Shown here one piece after another: positions 56,374-64,000 of a DNA stretch of 64,000 nucleotides. The stretch spans positions 248,001 to 312,000 of the forward strand of contig NZ_FRCY01000002.1 of assembly GCF_900143075.1 (NCBI RefSeq), read 5' to 3'. The DNA comes from Cyclobacterium lianum. Lineage in GTDB: Bacteria; Bacteroidota; Bacteroidia; Cytophagales; Cyclobacteriaceae. Below the pieces are notes generated by a model that was not told the DNA's origin, searched no databases, and saw only the letters and a program-made list of their open reading frames with translations. The stretch's first letter is position 1. Each line of letters starts with the position of its first letter. A program made the position numbers and the translations under genes.

Positions 56374-57880
56374 ACCAAACGGACTTCAGATAATGTAGGT
56401 GATTTTCGTCTTTTAGCCCCTCCAGGTGTAGCCGGGTATACCTTTCTCTGGGAAAAACCAGATCCGTCATCACCAGTTCCCCATTATTGATGAAAATTTC
56501 TATGGATGACCTGTCCAGGAAAATGCGGAGTTCGTCTACTTCCAGGCCATTCACAGGTGCGCTGTGCCTGGCTGGAAATCCGTCGTTAAAATCTACCAGA
56601 CCCGATTCAGCCCTGTCCACAAACAATGTATCTCCCTTCTTTTCAATGATTACCCGCTCTCCGGCAGGGTTGCTGAATTCAATACTGAAATCGGTAGTAT
56701 TGGTCTGAAACTGTAGTTCTACCAGCTCCTGCTCCAGTGTAATGTTTTGCCCGGAAATTACCTGACTTTCTTCCCTCAGCATTTCCAATTCCTTTACCGG
56801 CCGGGAAGCCAGGTGGTATTCGCCTTCCACCGCATACAATTCCAGACTCCTGGGCAAGGTATTGGCAGAACGCCAGACCTCAGTGGGCACCACATTGGCA
56901 TAGGTCCAATTACTCATCCAACCGATAAACAGCCTGCGTCCGTCCAACTCGGGAATATTAGACCAGGTTACACCTGCATAATTATCTGCTCCGTAATCCA
57001 GCCATTTCACCGCATTTTGCGCGCTGGTATATTTCTCCCCATCAAAATCACCGATAAAATACTGTGTCGCCGAACCTCCGTTAGGCCCTCCGGGATTGAT
57101 GCTGACCAGCAAGACCCACTTTTGTTCCCCTTCTGGTGTTGCCAAAGGAAACAAGTCCGGACATTCCCAAACTCCACCGTAAGCTGCCCAGTCCGGGTTA
57201 AAATCACTCAGATGCTTCCAGTCAAGCAGGTTATCCGAAGCATAAAAACTGATTTTATCTTTCACTGCCAGGGACATGATCCATTTCTCCTCCCCATCCG
57301 ATTTAACTTGAGTTACTTTGGGATCGCGAAAGTCTTTGATACCGGGGTTTTTGAGAACTGGATTTCCTGGGTATTTCTCCCAGGTACGGCCATTGTCCAG
57401 ACTGTAAGCGAGGCCCTGGGTTTGAAAATCATCCCTACCCGACTCTGCTCCAATCGGGTCATGATAGGTATACAGGGCCACCAGCGGAGGATTTTCGGCA
57501 GAACCCAGCCCACTGCTGTTGGTCGCATCAAACAGCGCTGATCCCGAAAATATCCAGCCCAGGCTATCCGGCTCTATGGCCACCGGCAAATGCTCCCAAT
57601 ACAGCAGGTCTTCTGAAACTGCATGTCCCCAATGCATGGGGCCCCACACATTGCTATCCGGATAATATTGGTAAAACAAGTGGTACTCCCCGTCATGATA
57701 CACCATTCCATTGGGGTCATTCATCCAGTTGGCTTTTGGACTAAAATGGAACTGTGGCCGGTAGGGTTCATCAAAAGCATTTGCTTGTTGTGTGCCTGTG
57801 CTTTTTTCGGTTGATCCGGGCTGGCAGGCCAGCATTACCGGGAGCAATAGCGGCAAAAAACAAATAATGGTGTTTTTCAT
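56372..57880 (-). CDS. Glycoside hydrolase family 32, fructan-degrading lipoprotein
   Basis: This 502-residue lipoprotein has lipobox VMLACQPG. The five-bladed catalytic domain has the GH32 nucleophile motif WMNDPNG, FRDPKV (transition-state Asp) and WECPDLF (acid/base Glu). The C-terminal beta-sandwich holds FIEIFINNGELVMTDLVFP-like sequence. The family splits terminal or internal fructose linkages in inulin, levan or sucrose. The start is 16 bases after the stop of a histidine kinase, so the two are likely co-transcribed. No SusCD pair is nearby. Confidence 0.94.
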   Translation of the reverse strand: MKNTIICFLPLLLPVMLACQPGSTEKSTGTQQANAFDEPYRPQFHFSPKANWMNDPNGMVYHDGEYHLFYQYYPDSNVWGPMHWGHAVSEDLLYWEHLPVAIEPDSLGWIFSGSALFDATNSSGLGSAENPPLVALYTYHDPIGAESGRDDFQTQGLAYSLDNGRTWEKYPGNPVLKNPGIKDFRDPKVTQVKSDGEEKWIMSLAVKDKISFYASDNLLDWKHLSDFNPDWAAYGGVWECPDLFPLATPEGEQKWVLLVSINPGGPNGGSATQYFIGDFDGEKYTSAQNAVKWLDYGADNYAGVTWSNIPELDGRRLFIGWMSNWTYANVVPTEVWRSANTLPRSLELYAVEGEYHLASRPVKELEMLREESQVISGQNITLEQELVELQFQTNTTDFSIEFSNPAGERVIIEKKGDTLFVDRAESGLVDFNDGFPARHSAPVNGLEVDELRIFLDRSSIEIFINNGELVMTDLVFPRERYTRLHLEGLKDENHLHYLKSVW

Positions 57881-57896
57881 GGTATGGATTTTTTAA

Positions 57897-59096
57897 TCAG
57901 GCACTGTCTCTTACCCCGAGCAGTACGATCCTGAAGGTACTGCCTTTCCCCAGTTCTGAGGAGCTCACAAATATTCTCCCCTTATGGTATCCTTCGATGA
58001 TGCGCTTGGCCAGGGTAAGCCCGAGACCCCATCCGCGTTGCCGGGTGGTAAAGCCCGGATTAAATACTTTGGCAAACATTTTTTTCTCTATCCCTTTGCC
58101 GGTATCGTTGATATCTACCAGCACAAACTTTTCACTCTCCTTGACGATATTGATCCTGATGGCTCCCTGCCCCTTCATGGCATCCACTGCATTTTTACAG
58201 ATATTTTCGATCACCCATTCAAACAATGAGCGGTTCATCTGGGCATAGATGTGTTCTGCGTGGGAATTGAGCTCAATAGACACCTTACTGGAAAGGCGGG
58301 GTCGCAGGTAATTGATCGCATCGCCAATTACCTGATGCACATTCTCAGGCCTGATGACCGGGCTGCTTCCAATATTGCTAAACCGCTCAGTGACCATGGT
58401 TAGCTTTTTGATGTCTTTCTCTATCTCTACGATCACTTCCTGGTTTTCATCGTACACCGGCGAGTTTTTCAGGTAGTCGATCCAGGCCATCAGCGAAGCC
58501 AGCGGTGTTCCCAGTTGGTGTGCAGTTTCCTTGGTCAGTCCGGCCCAGAGTCTGTTTTGCTCGGCCACCTTGCTTTGGTTGAAAAACGCATACGCCAGTA
58601 TGCCAAAAACCAGAATCACCGAAAGCTGTACATAGGGGTAATACTGGAGCCGGGTCAGCAGGTCCGAGTTTCTGTAAAAAATGAAGGCTTCGTCCGTAAG
58701 GCGTATGGGATCATACAAGCCTCTCATAGTCTCCAGTTCGTCCAGCAATTGTTGCCTTTGCTCTGCTTCCGTACTGTTCTTTTTAAAATTGATGTTCTTA
58801 TATTCTATGGGTTCTCCCTCCGCATTTACCGTGATCACCGGTATGGATTTGTTTTCCTGGATGATCACCTGGAAGATAAAGGTAAGGTTGTCAGAATTGA
58901 CGGAGGCATATTCCAGCGCTTCCGCGTACAGGTCTACCTGCCGTTTTTCTCTGATTTTCAATTCCTCCACGAGGGTATTGGTGTAGTATATGGACCCAAG
59001 TCCAATGATTACCGAGAAAGCGAACACAGCCCATTTCACCTTACCCCTGTTTTGGTACAGGTCCAAAGATGTCAGGTCTTGAAATTTTTTATTCAT
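57897..59096 (-). CDS. Sensor histidine kinase without adjacent response regulator
   Basis: This 399-residue kinase has two membrane helices (about 25-44 and 155-175) with a periplasmic loop of about 110 residues. The HisKA-like part has KETAHQLGTPLASLMAWIDY with the phospho-acceptor His. The ATPase part has NICKNAVDAMKG, DINDTGKGIEKKMF and TTRQRGWGLGLTLAKRI. It has no HAMP domain, and no response regulator is beside it, so it must act through a distant partner. The ATG at 59096 is used because the upstream start at 59102 would be a TTG. Confidence 0.92.
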   Translation of the reverse strand: MNKKFQDLTSLDLYQNRGKVKWAVFAFSVIIGLGSIYYTNTLVEELKIREKRQVDLYAEALEYASVNSDNLTFIFQVIIQENKSIPVITVNAEGEPIEYKNINFKKNSTEAEQRQQLLDELETMRGLYDPIRLTDEAFIFYRNSDLLTRLQYYPYVQLSVILVFGILAYAFFNQSKVAEQNRLWAGLTKETAHQLGTPLASLMAWIDYLKNSPVYDENQEVIVEIEKDIKKLTMVTERFSNIGSSPVIRPENVHQVIGDAINYLRPRLSSKVSIELNSHAEHIYAQMNRSLFEWVIENICKNAVDAMKGQGAIRINIVKESEKFVLVDINDTGKGIEKKMFAKVFNPGFTTRQRGWGLGLTLAKRIIEGYHKGRIFVSSSELGKGSTFRIVLLGVRDSA

Positions 59097-59227
59097 TGCC
59101 AATTGATGATTCCGAACTTAAGGAAGTTCCTAATCAGAAACAATATTAAAAGCCCATTATTGCGTCCGGGAAAATAAAAAATCATTTTTTGAAGTTAAAT
59201 CAGAGCCGTCCACCTTTTGCAGCGGCT

Positions 59228-60541
59228 TCAGCCATTGTCTTTCATCCATTTCCACAATACCTTGTATCCCACCTTGGAGCCGTGTACCAGGATACCGATA
59301 CGGTAGATCTTGCCCGCCAGCCAGGTGGTAAACAAAAATCCCGTCACCAGCAGCCCGATAGAAATGGCGAGGTGGTGCCAGGGTACTCCAAAGCTCACCC
59401 TGCCCATCATGGCCACCGGGGATGTAAAGGGGATAATTGACAGCCAGAAAGATACATTGCTATTGGGATCATCCAGCACAAAAATAAACAAACCCATATA
59501 TGCTATCAACAAGGGAATGGTGACCGGAAACATGAACTGTTGTGCGTCAGAAGGGCTATCTACTGCCGCACCTATGGCGGCAAAAAAAGCTCCGTACAAC
59601 AAATAGCCTCCGATAAAATAGATCAGGAAGGTAATGGTAAGCTGAATGAAATCAATTCCCTGAACCATTTGGAGTACCTCGACTATGCCTTCCTGGCTGC
59701 CGGTGGCAAAAAGCTCTTGTTGCCCGGACATTTCCATCAATTCCTGCTGGGGCATTTTCATCCCAAAATACCCAACCACCAGTGAGGAAACGGCACTGAT
59801 CAGCAATATCCAGATCAGAAACTGGGTCAGCCCAACGGCACCTATGCCGATGATCTTGCCCATCATCAACTGAAATGGTTTCAAAGAAGAAACCAGAATT
59901 TCAATGATCCTGCTGGATTTTTCTTCGATGACACCCTGCATGATCTGATTGCCGTATACAAAGATGAAAGTGTAGATCAGGATTCCGGCCAAAAAGCCTA
60001 CCGCATAATTGACCACCGAATTTGAAATGCGCTCTCCACCGGCTTCTCCTACGATAACGGAACGGATATTGACATTGGTCTTGAGTGATGAGAGTACATC
60101 GGGGTCTATCCCTGAGGCAAAGAGCCGGAATTCTTCAATTTTGCTTTTGAGTGCCGCCTCAAGATTGGCCACCATCGAAATAGGCGCCGTTTCTTCACTG
60201 TAGAAGGTGATGCCGGCAGGTTCGTCAAGACTCAATTCGGGAATGTACAAGAGCCCGTACCGGTCTCCTTCCTTTACCAGTTCCCTGGCTTCGTCCAGGT
60301 CCAGACCTCCATAGGAAAAGGCCAGTGATTCGTTGCTTTCTAAAAAGTAGGCATTGTTTTCGTCTACTACCTCAATAAATTTTCTGGATTCCGTTGACAC
60401 ATCTGAGAGGGCTATCCACAGAAAAATGCCCAAAATGGTAGGGAAAATCAAAGGTGTAATGATGGTTGCCAGCAAAAAAGACCGCTTTTTAACCCTGGCC
60501 AGGTATTCCCTTTTGATGACTAAAAGAATTTTACCCTTCAT
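59228..60541 (-). CDS. ABC transporter permease (NatB/ABC-2 type)
   Basis: This 437-residue permease is of the ABC-2/NatB type. An N-terminal helix is followed by a large external loop of about 150 residues and five further hydrophobic segments near the C-terminus, starting at NYAVGFLAGILIYTFIFVYG. Its ATG overlaps the last bases of the ATPase gene by 11, which indicates translational coupling. In the family the substrate is Na+, drugs or peptides; here it is unknown. Confidence 0.92.
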   Translation of the reverse strand: MKGKILLVIKREYLARVKKRSFLLATIITPLIFPTILGIFLWIALSDVSTESRKFIEVVDENNAYFLESNESLAFSYGGLDLDEARELVKEGDRYGLLYIPELSLDEPAGITFYSEETAPISMVANLEAALKSKIEEFRLFASGIDPDVLSSLKTNVNIRSVIVGEAGGERISNSVVNYAVGFLAGILIYTFIFVYGNQIMQGVIEEKSSRIIEILVSSLKPFQLMMGKIIGIGAVGLTQFLIWILLISAVSSLVVGYFGMKMPQQELMEMSGQQELFATGSQEGIVEVLQMVQGIDFIQLTITFLIYFIGGYLLYGAFFAAIGAAVDSPSDAQQFMFPVTIPLLIAYMGLFIFVLDDPNSNVSFWLSIIPFTSPVAMMGRVSFGVPWHHLAISIGLLVTGFLFTTWLAGKIYRIGILVHGSKVGYKVLWKWMKDNG

Positions 60542-61433
60542 GCGTCTCGTTTATTTTCTGGATAAAGATTTCTTCTATACTGGGTACAATTTCCTCAAAA
60601 CCCAGTATTTCGCCATAGCTCATCAAATTTGTCAACAGTACATTCGGCTGCTGCCCGTTCAGTCTGACAATAAACTCTGCCAGCCCTTCGTGGTCTACCA
60701 CATCCCAGACATCCGGAAGATTACCAATAGCTCTGGGGATCATTTTGACCCTAAACCGGTTCGTTTTTGCTTCATTTTTGATTACCTTCACTGGTCCGTC
60801 CAGGATTTTTCTGGCCTGGTTGATCATGGCAATCTGGTCGCAGAGCAATTCTACAGACTCCATCCTGTGGGTAGAAAGAATGATGGTGGTCCCCTGACGC
60901 TTCAATTCCAAAATTTCGTTTTTGATAATCTCTGCATTAACCGGATCAAAGCCCGAAAAGGGTTCGTCCAGTATGAGCAGGTCCGGCTGGTGAACCACTG
61001 TGGCAATGAACTGTACTTTCTGAGCCATTCCTTTGGACAGGTCCTGTATCTTATTGTCCTTCCACTGGCTAAGGTTTAACTTTTCCAGCCAGTTGCTGAT
61101 CTTGCTGATCGAATCCTGCCTGCTCAGGCCTTTCAGCCGGGCAAAGTACAGCAATTGATCTTTTACCTTCATGGTCTTATACAGCCCTCTCTCCTCGGGT
61201 AGGTAGCCGATGTTGCGGACATGGCGCATTCTCAGCGGCTGCCCCTTGATGAATATTTCGCCCGAATCCTGCTCGATGATCTGGTTGACAATCCGGATAA
61301 AAGTTGTTTTTCCTGCTCCATTTGGCCCCAAAAGGCCAAAAACAATACCTTGCTGCACTGAAAGGTCAAAATCTCTCAATGCCAGATGTGTCCCATAGGA
61401 CTTGTTCAGGGATTTGACGCTTAAAATTTCCAA
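60531..61433 (-). CDS. ABC transporter ATP-binding protein (NatA-like)
   Basis: This 300-residue ATPase has Walker A GPNGAGKTTF, signature motif LSKGMAQKV, Walker B LLILDEPFSGFDP and switch histidine STHRMES. The C-terminal DUF4162-type part (about 220-300) is usual in this group. The start is the TTG at 61433, which gives LEILSVKSLNKSYG. Reading further upstream would add 64 residues without family similarity and would overlap the neighbouring gene. It works with the permease that follows. Confidence 0.92.
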   Translation of the reverse strand: MEILSVKSLNKSYGTHLALRDFDLSVQQGIVFGLLGPNGAGKTTFIRIVNQIIEQDSGEIFIKGQPLRMRHVRNIGYLPEERGLYKTMKVKDQLLYFARLKGLSRQDSISKISNWLEKLNLSQWKDNKIQDLSKGMAQKVQFIATVVHQPDLLILDEPFSGFDPVNAEIIKNEILELKRQGTTIILSTHRMESVELLCDQIAMINQARKILDGPVKVIKNEAKTNRFRVKMIPRAIGNLPDVWDVVDHEGLAEFIVRLNGQQPNVLLTNLMSYGEILGFEEIVPSIEEIFIQKINETHEG

Positions 61434-61489
61434 ATAGACATGTTGGTTTGATACAGGCAAACAATTCGCAAATACTTCCTGAAGGATCG

Positions 61490-62377
61490 TTATTCCAAAG
61501 ATACTGAACCCACGGAAACATCTATCATAAAGGTCATGAGATTTTCGGCATCTGCCCGATATCCTTTGCTGATGTAGGTTTTTTCGGCAATTTCCCGGAG
61601 GTGGCCAGGCACCTTTGTCCTGCACATAGCCGTAGATTTAATTTTGACCACATAGGGCAGGTTTGCAGCGGGCAATTTGATATTTACCGTACCAGCCCCC
61701 ACCATGGCATTGATGGTGGACGTGGCAGCCATCGCATCTCCGAATGCCAGATTGACTGAGCCATAGTTGACGTCAAACATCAAATGCCTCGCATTGGACA
61801 TTTGCAGGTCTTCTGCATACAGGGATCCCATATTGATCGCCACGGAAAGGGTGTCCATATTAACCGAATTGGGCACTTGCCGCGAGTAGTTTAAAAAGAC
61901 ATCCGCCGAGGCCGTCTTTACAAAGCAATTCGACACGGGTAAATTGGATAGATCTAGCCGCGCTTTTCCGATACCAAATTGAAGCCGCAGGTCATACAGG
62001 TAGTTGGCATCCAGTCCGACTTTCCATTTGTGGTCAAAATCCTCATCGCTGCTGGAAAATAGCCTGTAGGAAAGATTTTTGCTCAGGCTTTCAGATTCTA
62101 CATTCTTGTGTTCCAACATGGCATATAAAACCCCATCGGAATAGTTGTGTGTAAAAGTGGGCAGGATATTGACTTTTCCAAGTTCCGCATCTGCTATCAG
62201 AGGATAGCCGCGGTATTCCCGTTGTATGGTAGACACTCCTTTGTAGCTGGAGAAATTCAGGAGCACAAGATTGATATCTTCCCGTTCTTTTACCTCAAAA
62301 TGCCTCACTATTTGTGCTTCAGAGGAGATTACCAGACAAAGGAGAAGACAAATGGAGAAATTCAATTCCTTAAACAT
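61490..62377 (-). CDS. Secreted beta-repeat protein of unknown function
   Basis: This 295-residue protein has a signal peptide (ICLLLCLVISSEAQ). The rest is strand-rich with repeating short segments such as FGIGKARLDLSNLPVSN, LSVAINMGSLYAEDLQMSNA, FDVNYGSVNLAFGDA and MVGAGTVNIKLPA, a pattern like the DUF4097/toast-rack beta-solenoid found in LiaF/PspC-linked proteins. The match is by pattern only. It lies between dnaJ and an ABC exporter pair on the same strand. I cannot give a function. Confidence 0.75.
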   Translation of the reverse strand: MFKELNFSICLLLCLVISSEAQIVRHFEVKEREDINLVLLNFSSYKGVSTIQREYRGYPLIADAELGKVNILPTFTHNYSDGVLYAMLEHKNVESESLSKNLSYRLFSSSDEDFDHKWKVGLDANYLYDLRLQFGIGKARLDLSNLPVSNCFVKTASADVFLNYSRQVPNSVNMDTLSVAINMGSLYAEDLQMSNARHLMFDVNYGSVNLAFGDAMAATSTINAMVGAGTVNIKLPAANLPYVVKIKSTAMCRTKVPGHLREIAEKTYISKGYRADAENLMTFMIDVSVGSVSLE

Positions 62378-62413
62378 ACCGTTCTATTACGGTTGGGGCA
62401 TCAAAAGGTTTCT

Positions 62414-62443
62414 TAAAAAAGAAAAGCCGTAAACCGGCCTTTC
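62414..62443 (-). terminator. Intrinsic terminator of dnaJ
   Basis: On the minus strand GAAAGGCCG and CGGCTTTTC form a stem with one mismatch and a 5-base loop, followed by a T run. It ends the grpE-dnaJ unit. Confidence 0.7.
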
Positions 62444-62446
62444 TTT

Positions 62447-63556
62447 TTAAAAGAATTCTTTTACCTTATCAAATATGCTTTTCTCCGATTTGCCCGGATT
62501 CGGCTTAAAGTTTTCGGAGTCTCTGAGTGATTCCAGCTTTTCCCTTTCTTCCCTGGTTACTTCTTTAGGCGTCCATACGTTGACATGAATCAACTGGTCA
62601 CCTCTTCCATATCCGTTGAGCTCTTTGATACCCTTGCCTTTCAACCGCAGTATTTTCCCTGCCTGGGTGCCGGGTTCTATTTTGATTTTCACCTTGCCAT
62701 CTATAGTGGGTACTTCCAGAGAGGCGCCCAATGCTACATCCACAAAACTCAGGTAAAGATCGTAAACCACATTGTTGCCGTCCCGCACAAGTACATCATC
62801 CGGGATTTCTTCTACCAATATCAACAGGTCTCCCGGTACTCCTCCCGGTATCTCGTTACCCTTTCCTGAAAGACTCAATTGCATGCCGTCCGCAACTCCA
62901 GCGGGAATGTTTATCGGGATAATCTCCTCTTTCACCACCAGCCCTCTGGCATCTGCATTGGGCGGCCTCTTGTCCACTACCTGACCGCTACCCTCACAGG
63001 ATGGACATGTGCTGGCAGAAACCATCTGTCCCAACATGGTATTGACAACCTTTTTAACCTGACCACTGCCCTGACAGGTACTACAATTTTTAAAGGTGAC
63101 ACCATCAGCTATCATGTGACGCTTTACCTTGATTTTCTTTTCTACGCCATTCGCCAATTCGCTGAGGTTCAACTTCAGCTTAACCCGGAGATTTGTTCCT
63201 TTCTTTGTGCGTCTGGAGCTTCTTCCTCCGCCACCAAAAAAGGAGTCAAAACCTCCGCCACCAAAGATATCACCAAACTGCGAAAAGATGTCATCCATGT
63301 TCATGCCACCGCCGCCGAAGCCGCCATTGCCTCCAAGGCCCTGATGACCAAACTGATCGTACCTCTGCTTTTTCTCGGGGTTGCTTAGCACCTCATAGGC
63401 TTCTGCAGCTTCCTTAAACCTGTCTTCTGCAGAAGGGTCTCCGGGGTTTTTATCCGGGTGATACTTTAGCGCCAGTTTTCTGTATGCCTTCTTTATTTCG
63501 TCCGGGCCGGCATTTTTGTCAATTCCTAATACCTCGTAATAATCTCTTTTTGCCAT
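62447..63556 (-). CDS. dnaJ: Chaperone DnaJ with reduced zinc-binding region
   Basis: This 369-residue Hsp40 co-chaperone of DnaK has a J domain (1-70, HPD at 33-35), a Gly/Phe-rich region (74-112), a substrate-binding beta domain and a C-terminal domain. The zinc region has only two CXXCXGXG motifs: CSTCQGSG (158-165) and CPSCEGSG (184-191). Usual motifs 1 and 4 are replaced by [10 protein letters not shown] and [11 protein letters not shown], so only one zinc centre can form. The gene starts 6 bases after the grpE stop. The reading frame is otherwise intact and normal. Confidence 0.95.
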
Positions 63557-63562
63557 AAATTC

Positions 63563-64000
63563 TTATTTTCCAATGACCACTTTAGCAAATCGGACCACTT
63601 TCCCAGCCATGGTATAGCCTTTTTCTACCACATCTACGATCTTTCCTTTCAGATCTTCTGATGGGGCCGGAATTTGTGTGATCGCCTCATGGTACTCTGC
63701 ATCAAATTTTTCACCTATCAGGTCATTCATGGGTTCCAGTCCTTTGGAAGTCAGTACCTTTAATAACTTGTTGTAGATCAGTTTGCTTCCTTCCTGCTTT
63801 TGATCCTCTTCTCCGGAATCGGCCTGCGCTTTGAAGGACCTTTCAAAATCGTCCAGTACCGGCAGTATCTCCCTGATAAGCTCCTGAGAAGCTGTGTTGA
63901 CCAGATCCAGCCGCTCTCTGGCAGTCCTTCTCCGGAAATTCTCAAATTCAGAATATAACCTGACATACTTGTCCTTCAAATCCTGGTTTTCCTTTGACAA
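63563..64000 (-). CDS. grpE: Nucleotide exchange factor GrpE (partial, 5' end outside window)
   Basis: This is the C-terminal part of GrpE, nucleotide exchange factor for DnaK. The visible 145 residues include the end of the long coiled-coil helix (DLKDKYVRLYSEFENFRRRT, a GrpE hallmark) and the four-helix/beta-wing domain with FDAEYHEAITQIP and GYTMAGKVVRFAKVVI. The frame is open at the right edge, so the true start lies beyond the window. It precedes dnaJ by 6 bases. Confidence 0.96.
   Translation of the reverse strand: MSKENQDLKDKYVRLYSEFENFRRRTARERLDLVNTASQELIREILPVLDDFERSFKAQADSGEEDQKQEGSKLIYNKLLKVLTSKGLEPMNDLIGEKFDAEYHEAITQIPAPSEDLKGKIVDVVEKGYTMAGKVVRFAKVVIGK

Overview
The window is a stretch of chromosome from a member of the Bacteroidota, most likely a Cytophagales-type aquatic bacterium (the lineage is inference). 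The evidence is a complete alternative complex III operon, an ECF sigma/FecR/SusC/SusD locus, a PafA-type phosphatase, and promoters of the Bacteroidota form (TTTG, about 19-20 bp, TAnnTTTG) in front of tRNA-Cys and actA. About fifty protein genes and one tRNA are supported. No phage, integron, insertion sequence or CRISPR array is seen.

Layout. 1-8026 (minus): actABCDEF, the quinol:cytochrome c/oxidase electron-transfer complex; actF runs off the left edge. 8396-9703 (plus): tRNA-Cys, then two thioredoxin-fold proteins. 9921-19491 (plus): ECF sigma factor, FecR anti-sigma, SusC with an STN signalling domain, SusD and a secreted clan GH-A-like glycosidase, which together form a self-regulated glycan-uptake locus. 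19804-21257 (minus): an HNH endonuclease and a tiny repetitive charged protein. 21531-31814: housekeeping and signalling genes (M28 peptidase, gcvP, fumC, RidA and a two-component system). 32010-35510 (plus): lysA, a small orphan and a photolyase-related FeS flavoprotein. 35972-40737 (minus): the assimilatory sulfate reduction operon cysH-sir-cobA-met8, with an Rrf2 regulator upstream. 40882-46403: a truncated exo/endonuclease-phosphatase gene, htpG, a GH95 fucosidase and an orphan XRE antitoxin-like gene.

47029-49673 (minus) is the most unusual part. A short Cys-rich NVEALA-like secreted peptide is followed by a perfect 14-bp hairpin, an intact 6-bladed beta-propeller lipoprotein, a second propeller broken by a stop and a frameshift, and a thioredoxin-fold-like lipoprotein. 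The peptide's own start region carries a 7-bp tandem duplication. Next to it, 49674-50967 is a gene-free stretch with an inverted pair of repeat elements.

50968-64000: PafA phosphatase, a carboxypeptidase-regulatory-like protein, an ArsR regulator, a YjjG nucleotidase, pruA, a histidine kinase next to a GH32 fructanase, an ABC exporter pair, a secreted beta-repeat protein, and dnaJ and grpE. grpE is cut by the right edge. DnaJ has only two of the usual four zinc-binding motifs.
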